Source of the DNA: Comamonas testosteroni
GTDB taxonomy: Bacteria > Pseudomonadota > Gammaproteobacteria > Burkholderiales > Burkholderiaceae_C
DNA length: 64,000 nt
Assembly: GCF_014076415.1 (NCBI RefSeq)
Contig: NZ_CP043568.1
Coordinates: 434,001-498,000, forward strand
Reading direction: 5' to 3'
Below, piece after piece: positions 1 to 7,457 of this stretch. Position 1 is the first letter of the stretch. The number at the start of each line of letters is the position of its first letter. The notes below the pieces were generated by a model, which did not search any database, was not told the DNA's origin, and saw only the letters and a program-made list of their open reading frames with translations. Both the position numbers and the translations under genes were made by a program.

Positions 1-550
<550 letters not shown>

Positions 551-603
551 GCATGGCACTGGGCCGCAGCCGGCAAGGGCTGCGGTTCGCTGCTGATGCA
601 CCG

Positions 604-640
604 CGCTCCCGCTCTGCCTTGTGCAGACGGGAGCGTTTTT
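604..640 (+). terminator. Rho-independent terminator after rpoC
   Basis: CGCTCCCG at 604-611 pairs with CGGGAGCG at 628-635. TCTGC and GCAGA extend the stem inward, the loop is short, and TTTTT follows at 636-640. It separates rpoC from rsmB and argues against any rsmB start upstream of it. Confidence 0.9.
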
Positions 641-756
641 CATTGATCAAGACACGATTTGCGCAAGTTCGGATCAGGCATGGCGCATGTCGATGGACAT
701 GCCCGCCGTGCCTTGCTGTCTGCGTCAGTTTTCCAAGTTTTTCAGGTCTGCTCTTC

Positions 757-2142
757 ATGACTTCCAAGCCTTCCCAACCCAAGAACGCCGCGGCTGGTGC
801 TGCTGTACCCAACGCTCCTGCCCTGTGGCAACAGCTGGATGCAGTGGCCAAGGCCCTGCACGGCATCCTGGGTGGCCAGTCCAGCAAGGCTGTGCTGGCA
901 CAGGTGCCGCAGCGCTTGCGTCCGGGAGTGCAGGCCTTGCTGTTCCAGGTGCTGCGCAATCTGGGACGTGCCCAGGCGCTGCAAAAGCAGCTGGCGCCGC
1001 GCGCACCTGCACCCAAGGTCAGTGCCTTGCTGAGCACGGCGCTGGCTTTGGCCTGGGATGAGGCGCAAGCCCCGTATCCGCCCTTCACCCTGGTCAACCA
1101 GGCCGTGGAAGCCGCCAAGAATGGCGCGGCACGCGCGCAGTCCGGTTTCATCAATGCCTGCCTGCGCCGCTTTCTGCGCGAGCGCGATGCCTTGGTGAGC
1201 GCGACCGACAGCGATCCAGTGGCCGTCTGGAATCACCCTGCCTGGTGGATTGCCCGGCTCAGGAAAGACCATCCCCGGGATTGGCAGACCATTTTGGCGG
1301 CCAACAATGCCCAGCCGCCCATGACGCTGCGCGTGAATGCACAGAAAAGCACTGCAGCCCGGTATCAGGATGCGCTGCAGGAGATGAACCTGAAGGCGAC
1401 GGCCGTCGCCGAGTGCGGTCTGCAGCTGGAGCAGGCCGTGCCTGTACAGGAGCTGCCGCATTTTGAAGAAGGCTGGGCATCGGTGCAGGACGGCGCGGCA
1501 CAGGCCGCGGCCCCACTGCTGCTGGCCGGCTTGTCCCAGCCCCAGGGGCGCCCGCTGCGCGTGCTGGATGCCTGTGCGGCGCCCGGCGGCAAGACCGCTC
1601 ATCTGCTCGAACGTGCCGCGCCCGGCAGCATCGAAGTCACGGCCTTGGAGATCGACCCCGAGCGGGCTCGCCGCATCGATGAAACCCTGTCGCGCCTGGG
1701 CTTGAAGGCCAAGGTGCTGGTGGCCGATGCGTCCGCGCCCCAGGCGTGGTTCGAGTCGCAATGTGGCGGTCAGCCCTTCGATGCCATCTTGCTTGATGCG
1801 CCTTGCACCGCATCGGGCATTGTGCGTCGCCAGCCCGATGTGCGCTGGCTGCGTCGTGAAAGCGATGTGGCCCAGTTGGCAGACATCCAGTCCAGGCTGC
1901 TGGATACCTTGTGGCCGCTGCTGCAGCCCGGCGGCCGCATGGTCTATTGCACCTGCTCGGTCTTCAAGGCCGAGGGCGATGCCCAGATGCAAGCGTTTCT
2001 TGCACGCAACACTACGGCGGCCAGCTTGCCTGCTCCGGGTCATTTAATTCCCGGCAAAGCTGCCAAACACGATTCAGTGGCAGACAATCCCCTGGGTGAC
2101 CACGACGGCTTTTTTTACGCTCTGCTGGAAAAATTGCGCTAA
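757..2142 (+). CDS. rsmB: 16S rRNA (cytosine-967-C5)-methyltransferase RsmB
   Basis: The product is a 461-residue cytosolic methyltransferase that puts a methyl group on C5 of cytosine 967 of 16S rRNA, using S-adenosylmethionine. The N-terminal third resembles the NusB-like RNA-binding domain (NQAVEAAKNGAARAQSGFINACLRR is typical in style). The C-terminal Rossmann domain has the SAM motif LDACAAPGGKTAHLLE near residue 270. The two cysteines of the m5C family are present, in DAPCTASGIVRR and YCTCSVFKAEGD. The frame is open further upstream, but the rpoC terminator lies there, so the ATG at 757 is the likely start. The 3' end overlaps the next gene by 47 bases, suggesting co-transcription. Confidence 0.93.
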   Translation: MTSKPSQPKNAAAGAAVPNAPALWQQLDAVAKALHGILGGQSSKAVLAQVPQRLRPGVQALLFQVLRNLGRAQALQKQLAPRAPAPKVSALLSTALALAWDEAQAPYPPFTLVNQAVEAAKNGAARAQSGFINACLRRFLRERDALVSATDSDPVAVWNHPAWWIARLRKDHPRDWQTILAANNAQPPMTLRVNAQKSTAARYQDALQEMNLKATAVAECGLQLEQAVPVQELPHFEEGWASVQDGAAQAAAPLLLAGLSQPQGRPLRVLDACAAPGGKTAHLLERAAPGSIEVTALEIDPERARRIDETLSRLGLKAKVLVADASAPQAWFESQCGGQPFDAILLDAPCTASGIVRRQPDVRWLRRESDVAQLADIQSRLLDTLWPLLQPGGRMVYCTCSVFKAEGDAQMQAFLARNTTAASLPAPGHLIPGKAAKHDSVADNPLGDHDGFFYALLEKLR

Positions 2143-2755
2143 CGCTGTAGCGGGGGCCTTGTGGCCTGCGGCCCGTGCAGCTTCGCTGGTGCTGGCCTTG
2201 TCCCTGTTTTTCGTGATGGCCCGGGCGGATACCGTGCCGCCGGACATCAGCTCCATGCAGGTCACGCGTACCGACGAGGGGGTGTTTCTCTCGGCCAATC
2301 TGCAGTTCGAGCTGCCTGGCCAGGTTGAAGATGCCCTGCGTCAGGGCATTCCCATGTATTTCATTGCCGAAGCCCAGGTACAGCGCGAGCGCTGGTACTG
2401 GTCCGATCAGCAATTGGGCGTCGCCACCCGCTATTACCGCATTACGCACCAGCCACTGACCAGGCGCTGGCGTTTGCATATCTCCAATTCCGCCTTCACC
2501 GGCGGCAGCGGCACCGGACTGGCGCTGGGCCAGTCCTACGAGCAGCTGGAGGATGCCATCGCAGCCATTCAACGCATTTACCGCTGGAAGATTCTGGAGT
2601 CCGGCCAGCTCGGCTCCACTTCAGGCGTCTCGGTGCAACTGCGCTTTCGCATAGATCTGTCGTCCCTGCCCAGACCTTTACAGATTGGGGCGCTGGGGCG
2701 CTCGGGCTGGAATCTGCAACTGTCGCGCACACAGACGCTGGAGGCTGCTCCCTGA
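2096..2755 (+). CDS. DUF4390 family exported protein
   Basis: The product is 219 residues long if it starts at the ATG at 2096, inside the end of rsmB. A TTG at 2159 is an alternative start that would remove the overlap. After a hydrophobic stretch near residues 27-42 (AASLVLALSLFFVMARA), which looks like a signal peptide, comes a beta-rich domain with RWYWSDQQLGVATRYYRITH and a C-terminal GRSGWNLQLSR. I recognise this as the DUF4390 family, found in betaproteobacteria between rsmB and an NtrY-like kinase. The function is unknown. The stop codon overlaps the kinase start (TGATG), so the two are probably translationally coupled and may work together at the cell envelope. Confidence 0.85.
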   Translation: MTTTAFFTLCWKNCANAVAGALWPAARAASLVLALSLFFVMARADTVPPDISSMQVTRTDEGVFLSANLQFELPGQVEDALRQGIPMYFIAEAQVQRERWYWSDQQLGVATRYYRITHQPLTRRWRLHISNSAFTGGSGTGLALGQSYEQLEDAIAAIQRIYRWKILESGQLGSTSGVSVQLRFRIDLSSLPRPLQIGALGRSGWNLQLSRTQTLEAAP

Positions 2756-5076
2756 TGGCTGACTTCAAGCTCCTGGATGGCGAAGCCAGCGGCTCCTCTG
2801 CCGCGCGCTGGTCGCGCGCCACGCGCTGGGCCGTTGGCACGGGCGTGGCGCTGATGGTGGTGGTGGGGGTGCTGCTGCTGTTCCTGCTGACCCTGGCCAC
2901 GAATAACCGGCTGGCCTATGAGCGCAACTACAACTGGCTGTTTGCCGCCAATGTCGTTGTGGCCGGATTGCTGCTGCTGGTACTGTTCTGGGGCGGCTTG
3001 CGCCTGGCTCTGCGGCTCAGGCGCGGGCGTTTTGGCAGCAAGCTGTTGCTCAAGCTGGCGGGCATCTTCACCTTGGTGGGTTTGCTGCCGGGCTTGTTGA
3101 TCTATGTGGTGTCCTACCAGTTTGTTTCGCGCTCGATAGAGAGCTGGTTTGACGTCAAGGTCGAGGGGGCCTTGTCTGCGGGTGTGAGCCTGGCCAGTGC
3201 CACACTGGATACCGTGGCCAATGACATGGCCAACAACACGCGCACGGCAGGCCTTCAGCTCTCTCAGACCTCGGATGCCGGTGCGGCACTGATGCTGGAG
3301 CGCATCCGAGATCAGATCGGTGCCTCCGATGTGGTGCTCTGGAATGCATCAGGCAAGGCCATTGCAAGTGCCGGTCAGTCTCAGTTCAGCCTGGCGCCGG
3401 AGCGGCCCAACACCCAGCTGCTGCGCAGCTTGAGGGAGCAGGGCGGTCAGCGTGCCGTGGCCAGCATCGAAGGCCTGGATGATGCCGGTGACGTGCCTGC
3501 CGATCAGGCTGCGGCCAACGCCAAGGTGCGCACACTGGCGCTGGTGCCCAGCTCGGCCGTGAATCTGTTGGAGGAGGCTCGTTATCTGCAGGCCACGATT
3601 CCCCTGCCGCAAGCCCTGGTCAGCAATGCCCTGGCCGTGCAGGAGGCCAATCGCGAATACCAGGAGCGAGCACTGGCTCGCGGTGGGTTGCAGCGCATGT
3701 ATATCGGCACTCTGACGCTGGCGCTGTTTCTGGCCGTGTTTGGTGCCGTGGTGCTGGCCGTGGTGCTGGGCAATCAGCTGGCCAAGCCATTGCTGTTGCT
3801 GGCCCAGGGCATGCGCGATGTGGCGCGTGGAGATTTGCGTCCCAAGCCTGCGCTGCAAAGCAAGGACGAGATTGGCGGGCTGACGCGCTCTTTTGCCGTC
3901 ATGACCCAGCAACTGGCCGATGCACGCTCCGATGCCAACCGCAATCTGCTGCAACTCGATGCTGCGCGCAGCAATCTGCAGACCATTCTGGACAACCTTA
4001 CTTCGGGCGTCATCGTGCTCGATCGCTCCGGGCGCATCGTCCTCAGCAATCCCGGTGCAACACGCATTCTGCGTGCGCCCATGGCGGTGTTCCAGGGCAA
4101 GCGTCTGCGCGATGTCTCGGGTCTGCAGGACTTCGCGCGCGTGGTGCAGGAGCAGTTCGAGATTTTCCTGGGCGATGCTTCGGCCGAGCAGGGGCGCGAC
4201 CGCTGGCAGCAGGTCTATGAGCTGGACGGTGGCAGCGGCAATGGCGATGTGGTGCATAACACCACCAGCCTCGTCATGCGTGGTGCGGAGCTGCCCGATG
4301 ACCAGCGTCTGCTGGTGTTCGATGATATTTCGGAGATCGTCTCGGCCCAGCGTGCACAGGCCTGGGGCGAGGTTGCGCGCCGCGTGGCGCATGAGATCAA
4401 GAATCCGTTGACGCCGATTCAGCTGTCTGCGGAGCGTCTGGCGATGAAGCTGACCGACAAGCTGCAGCCTGCGGAGCAGGCGCTGCTGGCAAAATCGGTC
4501 AAGACTATCGTCGACCAGGTGGGCGCCATGAAGCGTCTGGTCGATGAGTTTCGTGAGTACGCACGTTTGCCGGCAGCCAATCTGCAAGCGCTGGATCTGA
4601 ATGCACTGATCGCAGAGGTGCTGCAGCTCTATGGCGAAGAGAATGCGACGGTGCGTGTGGAGGCATCGCTTGACGAAGCCTGTCCGCTGATTCAGGGCGA
4701 TAGCCAGCAATTGCGCCAGGTCATCCACAATCTTTTGCAAAATGCGCAAGATTCCACGGCGCAAAGAGCGCAGGAAACAGGGCAGACTCCGGGCTCCGTC
4801 ACCATCGAAACCCGCTGGATGGACACGGCCCAGCGTGTGCGCCTGAGCATCAGCGACAGTGGCACAGGTTTTGCTCCCAATATTCTTCAAAGAGCTTTCG
4901 AGCCCTATGTGACCACCAAGTCCCGCGGCACAGGTCTGGGTCTGGCCGTGGTCAAGAAAATCGCCGACGAGCATGGCGCAAGAGTGGACCTGGGTAATCG
5001 AGAGGAAGACGGGGTAGTGCAAGGCGCGCGAGTGTCGCTATCATTTGTACCTAACGACCGTGCGGGGGCGGCTTGA
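2755..5076 (+). CDS. ntrY: NtrY-like membrane sensor histidine kinase
   Basis: The 773-residue inner-membrane kinase has hydrophobic segments near residues 25-48, 57-80 and 97-117, a periplasmic or linker region, and another membrane segment near 320-342. A HAMP-like linker (NQLAKPLLLLAQGMRDVARGD) and a PAS-like domain follow. The kinase core has the H box RRVAHEIKNPLTPIQ, the N box QVIHNLLQNAQDS, and ATP-lid motifs DSGTGF and GTGLGLAVV. The order and the H box are typical of NtrY, which senses nitrogen or redox state in alphaproteobacteria; in betaproteobacteria the signal is unclear. Start at 2755 overlaps the upstream stop by one base. Its partner regulator follows 39 bases downstream. Confidence 0.9.
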   Translation: MADFKLLDGEASGSSAARWSRATRWAVGTGVALMVVVGVLLLFLLTLATNNRLAYERNYNWLFAANVVVAGLLLLVLFWGGLRLALRLRRGRFGSKLLLKLAGIFTLVGLLPGLLIYVVSYQFVSRSIESWFDVKVEGALSAGVSLASATLDTVANDMANNTRTAGLQLSQTSDAGAALMLERIRDQIGASDVVLWNASGKAIASAGQSQFSLAPERPNTQLLRSLREQGGQRAVASIEGLDDAGDVPADQAAANAKVRTLALVPSSAVNLLEEARYLQATIPLPQALVSNALAVQEANREYQERALARGGLQRMYIGTLTLALFLAVFGAVVLAVVLGNQLAKPLLLLAQGMRDVARGDLRPKPALQSKDEIGGLTRSFAVMTQQLADARSDANRNLLQLDAARSNLQTILDNLTSGVIVLDRSGRIVLSNPGATRILRAPMAVFQGKRLRDVSGLQDFARVVQEQFEIFLGDASAEQGRDRWQQVYELDGGSGNGDVVHNTTSLVMRGAELPDDQRLLVFDDISEIVSAQRAQAWGEVARRVAHEIKNPLTPIQLSAERLAMKLTDKLQPAEQALLAKSVKTIVDQVGAMKRLVDEFREYARLPAANLQALDLNALIAEVLQLYGEENATVRVEASLDEACPLIQGDSQQLRQVIHNLLQNAQDSTAQRAQETGQTPGSVTIETRWMDTAQRVRLSISDSGTGFAPNILQRAFEPYVTTKSRGTGLGLAVVKKIADEHGARVDLGNREEDGVVQGARVSLSFVPNDRAGAA

Positions 5077-5115
5077 TCCCGTTCTGCACAAGGCATAGCA
5101 ACAGGCTTTAGACAC

Positions 5116-5781
5116 ATGGCAAACATACTAGTGGTCGACGACGAACTGGGGATCCGGGATTTGTTGTCGGAAATCCTCAACGACGAAGGTCATAGTGTGG
5201 ACGTGGCGGAGAACGCCACGCAGGCACGCGTATCCAGGGCAACCCACAACTACGATCTGGTGCTGCTGGACATCTGGATGCCGGATACCGACGGCGTCAC
5301 CTTGCTCAAGGAATGGGCCACGGCCGGCCAGCTCACCATGCCCGTCATCATGATGAGCGGTCATGCGACCATCGAAACGGCCGTCGAGGCCACGCGCATC
5401 GGTGCACTGTCCTTCCTCGAAAAGCCCATCACCATGCAGAAGCTGCTCAAGGCGGTGGAGCAGGGGTTGGCGCGCAGCACGGCCAGCCAGGGCGCGGAAA
5501 CTGCAGCGCATGCCAGCAACGGCACGGCGCCATCGGCCGTGGTCAGCATCACAGCCCAGGCGGCGGAAGACAACCTGCCCAATTCGCACCAGGGCTTCGA
5601 TCTTGACCGTCCCTTGCGCGAGGCGCGCGACGGCTTTGAAAAAGCCTATTTCGAATTCCACCTGGCCCGCGAAGGCGGCTCCATGACGCGCGTGGCCGAG
5701 AAGACCGGCCTGGAGCGCACCCACCTGTATCGCAAGCTGCGTCAGCTGGGCGTGGACCTCGGACGCAATCGCCGCGGATAA
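5116..5781 (+). CDS. NtrX-like response regulator lacking the AAA+ domain
   Basis: The 221-residue product has a receiver domain at residues 1-120. The acidic pocket is VDDELG, the phosphoacceptor Asp sits in LVLLDIWMPDTDG, the Thr/Ser switch in MSGHAT, and the Lys in FLEKPI. An Ala-rich linker leads to a Fis-type helix-turn-helix at the C-terminus (GSMTRVAEKTGLERTHLYRKLRQLG). Classical NtrX has a sigma54-activating AAA+ ATPase between these two parts; there is no GAFTGA, Walker A or Walker B here. It should therefore act without sigma54. It is co-directional with the NtrY-like kinase, its likely phosphodonor. I recall such short forms in Burkholderiales, so it is probably not a local deletion. 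Confidence 0.88.
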   Translation: MANILVVDDELGIRDLLSEILNDEGHSVDVAENATQARVSRATHNYDLVLLDIWMPDTDGVTLLKEWATAGQLTMPVIMMSGHATIETAVEATRIGALSFLEKPITMQKLLKAVEQGLARSTASQGAETAAHASNGTAPSAVVSITAQAAEDNLPNSHQGFDLDRPLREARDGFEKAYFEFHLAREGGSMTRVAEKTGLERTHLYRKLRQLGVDLGRNRRG

Positions 5782-5800
5782 TTTCCAAAAAAAATCGCAG

Positions 5801-5834
5801 TTTTCGACTTTGGGTCGAAAAGTGTGCCTATAAT
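5801..5834 (+). promoter_or_regulatory. Promoter region of tRNA-Phe copy 1, with inverted repeat
   Basis: A perfect -10 box TATAAT lies at 5829-5834, 31 bases before the tRNA. The region where a -35 box should sit is filled by a perfect 8-base inverted repeat, TTTTCGAC (5801-5808) and GTCGAAAA (5814-5821). The repeat is not followed by T residues on the plus strand, so it is not a terminator for ntrX. It may be a binding site or a weak stem. The stretch TGCCTATAATCG is also found before the second tRNA-Phe. Confidence 0.6.
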
Positions 5835-5865
5835 CGTGGCTTCGGCACTCCAGAGTGTTGATAAA

Positions 5866-5941
5866 GGCCCGGTAGCTCAGTCGGTAGAGCAGAGGATTGA
5901 AAATCCTTGTGTCGGCGGTTCGATTCCGTCCCAGGCCACCA
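5866..5941 (+). tRNA. tRNA-Phe(GAA), copy 1
   Basis: A 76-base cloverleaf with encoded CCA. The D arm is GCTC/GAGC, the anticodon stem GAGGA/TCCTT closes a TTGAAAA loop with anticodon GAA, and the T arm is GGCGG/CCGTC around TTCGATT. The acceptor stem GGCCCGG/CCAGGCC has one C5-A68 mismatch. It is identical base for base to the copy at 15176-15251. Confidence 0.96.
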
Positions 5942-5948
5942 CACATGA

Positions 5949-5979
5949 AGCCCTAGATCAGAAATGATCTAGGGCTTTT
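5949..5979 (+). terminator. Terminator of tRNA-Phe copy 1
   Basis: AGCCCTAGATCA (5949-5960) and TGATCTAGGGCT (5965-5976) form a perfect 12-base-pair stem around a GAAA loop, with T residues after it. The second tRNA-Phe has the same hairpin with a compensated T-A to C-G pair. Confidence 0.92.
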
Positions 5980-6164
5980 CTGTTCGCGCCTGAGGAAAAG
6001 AATCCTTGGCTCCCGGTGCAATGCCAGGGACCTGGGGTGGTCTACACTGCTACACATTTTGTGGTGGCTTATGCTGCAGGTTTCGTGCAAGCTTTGAGCA
6101 CAGAGGCGGTGAGGGTGCTGACGTACCCCCGTTTTCAGTAGCATTGGGCTTTGGAGTCCGGGGA

Positions 6165-7015
6165 TTAATTCAACGGGTCTTGCATCAGCCTTTGAGCATA
6201 TGCCGCCGGGCTCAGTTCGTCGACGGCCTTCTTTGGCCGTTCCTCGTTGTATTCCCGGCGCCAAGCCTCGACGATCACGAGGGCATGTGCCAAGCTGGTG
6301 AACCAATGTTCGTTCAGGCATTCCTCTCTGAAGTGGCCGTTGAACGATTCGATGTAGGCGTTCTGGTTGGGCTTGCCAGGCTCAATGAGTAACAACTGAA
6401 CACCCCTGGCGTGGGCCCAGTTCAGCATGGCTCGACCGCAGAACTCCTTGCCGTAGTAAATGCATAGTAGTTGTCAGTTCGGATCGCTTTGGGCAGTCCC
6501 CTTGTGATGGCGAGTTGATCCACGACGCGCACCAACTGGTTGCCCCCCATTGCTCGCTCGGCCACGATGGCTACCGCCTCGTGGGTCGCGTCATCGACTA
6601 CCGTCAGGCTCTTGATGCTGCGTCCTTCGGCCGTGCGGTCAAAGACAAAGTCCATCGACCACACTTGATTGGCTGTCATCGGACGCTGTAGCGGGTGGCG
6701 ATCGGCCAGCGGGATCTTTTTGCGTTCGCGTTTCCTTACCTGCAAACCAGCCTCGGCGTACAGGCGGTTCACCCGTTTGTGGTTGACGATCTCGCCAGCT
6801 TGCCTGAGCTTGAGATAGATCATGCCGGCGCCGTAACGGCGATGGCGTGGCGCCAGAGCGATGATCTTGTCCTTCAAGGCACCGTTTCGGTCTTCAGCGG
6901 GCTTGTAGCGGTAGGCGCTGGCGCTCATGCCGATGACGAGCAGTGAGCGGCGTTCGCTGAGTCCACAGCTCATCATGTGGCGCACCGACTCGCGCCGTGC
7001 AGGTGCGCTCACCAC
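6165..7015 (-). pseudogene. IS3-family transposase OrfB (DDE integrase), frameshifted
   Basis: The upstream part (7015 down to about 6470) and downstream part (from about 6452 to 6165) are in different frames. Together they give a normal IS3 OrfB: HTH_21-like start, NQVWSMDFVFD with the first catalytic Asp, TRGLPKAIRTDN with the second Asp, then GKEFCGRAMLNWAHARG and the C-terminal IESFNGHFREECLNEHW with the catalytic Glu. A 17-base AT-rich insertion at about 6453-6469 lies directly after the codons for the second Asp and Asn, shifts the frame and makes the enzyme inactive. Removing those 17 bases restores one frame. Confidence 0.88.
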
Positions 7016-7278
7016 TTTTTTCTCAAGGCTTCTTTCGTCACCTCGTTCTCCAGCATGGACTCGGCCAGCAGCCGCTTGAGACGGGCGTTTTCAAGCTCTA
7101 GCTCCTTGAGCCGTTTCGCGTCCGAGACGGTCATGGCGCCGAACTTGTTACGCCAGAGGTAGTAGCTGGCCTCAGAGAAAACGTGCCGGCGGCACAGCTC
7201 TGCCACTGGCAGTCCAGATTCCGCTTCTCGCAGGAAGCCAAAGATCTGTTCTTCTGTAAATCTCTTTTTCACGTCCAA
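7009..7278 (-). CDS. IS3-family transposase OrfA (HTH protein)
   Basis: The 89-residue product has a helix-turn-helix (FTEEQIFGFLREAESGLPV, CRRHVFSEASYYLWRNKFG) and a leucine-rich C-terminal helix (LKELELENARLKRLLAES) used for oligomerisation. It ends in ALRKKW over the slippery run that would allow minus-one frameshifting into OrfB. It is intact, but without OrfB it can only act as a DNA-binding or inhibitory protein. Confidence 0.9.
   Translation of the reverse strand: MDVKKRFTEEQIFGFLREAESGLPVAELCRRHVFSEASYYLWRNKFGAMTVSDAKRLKELELENARLKRLLAESMLENEVTKEALRKKW
7015..7021 (-). other. A6G slippery site for OrfA-OrfB frameshifting
   Basis: Read on the minus strand, bases 7021 to 7015 are AAAAAAG at the end of orfA, inside the orfA/orfB overlap. 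This is the classic minus-one slippage heptamer that IS3-family elements use to make the OrfAB fusion transposase. Confidence 0.75.
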
Positions 7279-7457
7279 TCTCCTGTCTTCGGGATTGGAC
7301 TCCAGAGTCAGACGCTACTCAAATCCGGGAGGCGTCGGTCCAGTCTTGCCTTACCTGATGCGGTTCTGAGGATTCAAACGTCGGGCATCCGTGGCAAAGT
7401 TCATAAAAGCGCGACGATCACTTGGTGCGCCCGGAATTACAAGAAATACACTTCCCT

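Larger units (their letters stand above)
6135..7321 (-). mobile_element. IS3-family insertion sequence, inactivated
   Basis: About 1.2 kb carrying orfA and a broken orfB on the minus strand. The ends show imperfect inverted repeats: the left end from about 6135 contains AGTAGC, then TTTGGAGTCC up to 6159, and the right end read inward from about 7321 contains GAGTAGC, then CTCTGGAGTCC. I could not see a convincing target-site duplication at these limits, so the exact ends may be off by a few bases. The element sits just inside the left tRNA-Phe. Between the tRNA terminator and the element (5980-6134) I see no gene. Confidence 0.85.

Noticed and set aside
553..756. Longer N-terminus for RsmB starting at 553
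   Set aside because: The strong rpoC terminator at 604-640 lies inside this stretch, and family similarity begins after the ATG at 757.
5801..5821. Inverted repeat TTTTCGAC/GTCGAAAA as a terminator for the NtrX-like gene
   Set aside because: There is no T run after it on the plus strand and it overlaps the tRNA-Phe promoter region; it is kept only as part of the promoter entry.
5980..6134. A possible integrase or phage remnant next to the left tRNA-Phe
   Set aside because: Translation in all frames gave no integrase motif (no R-H-R-Y pattern); only short meaningless frames are seen.
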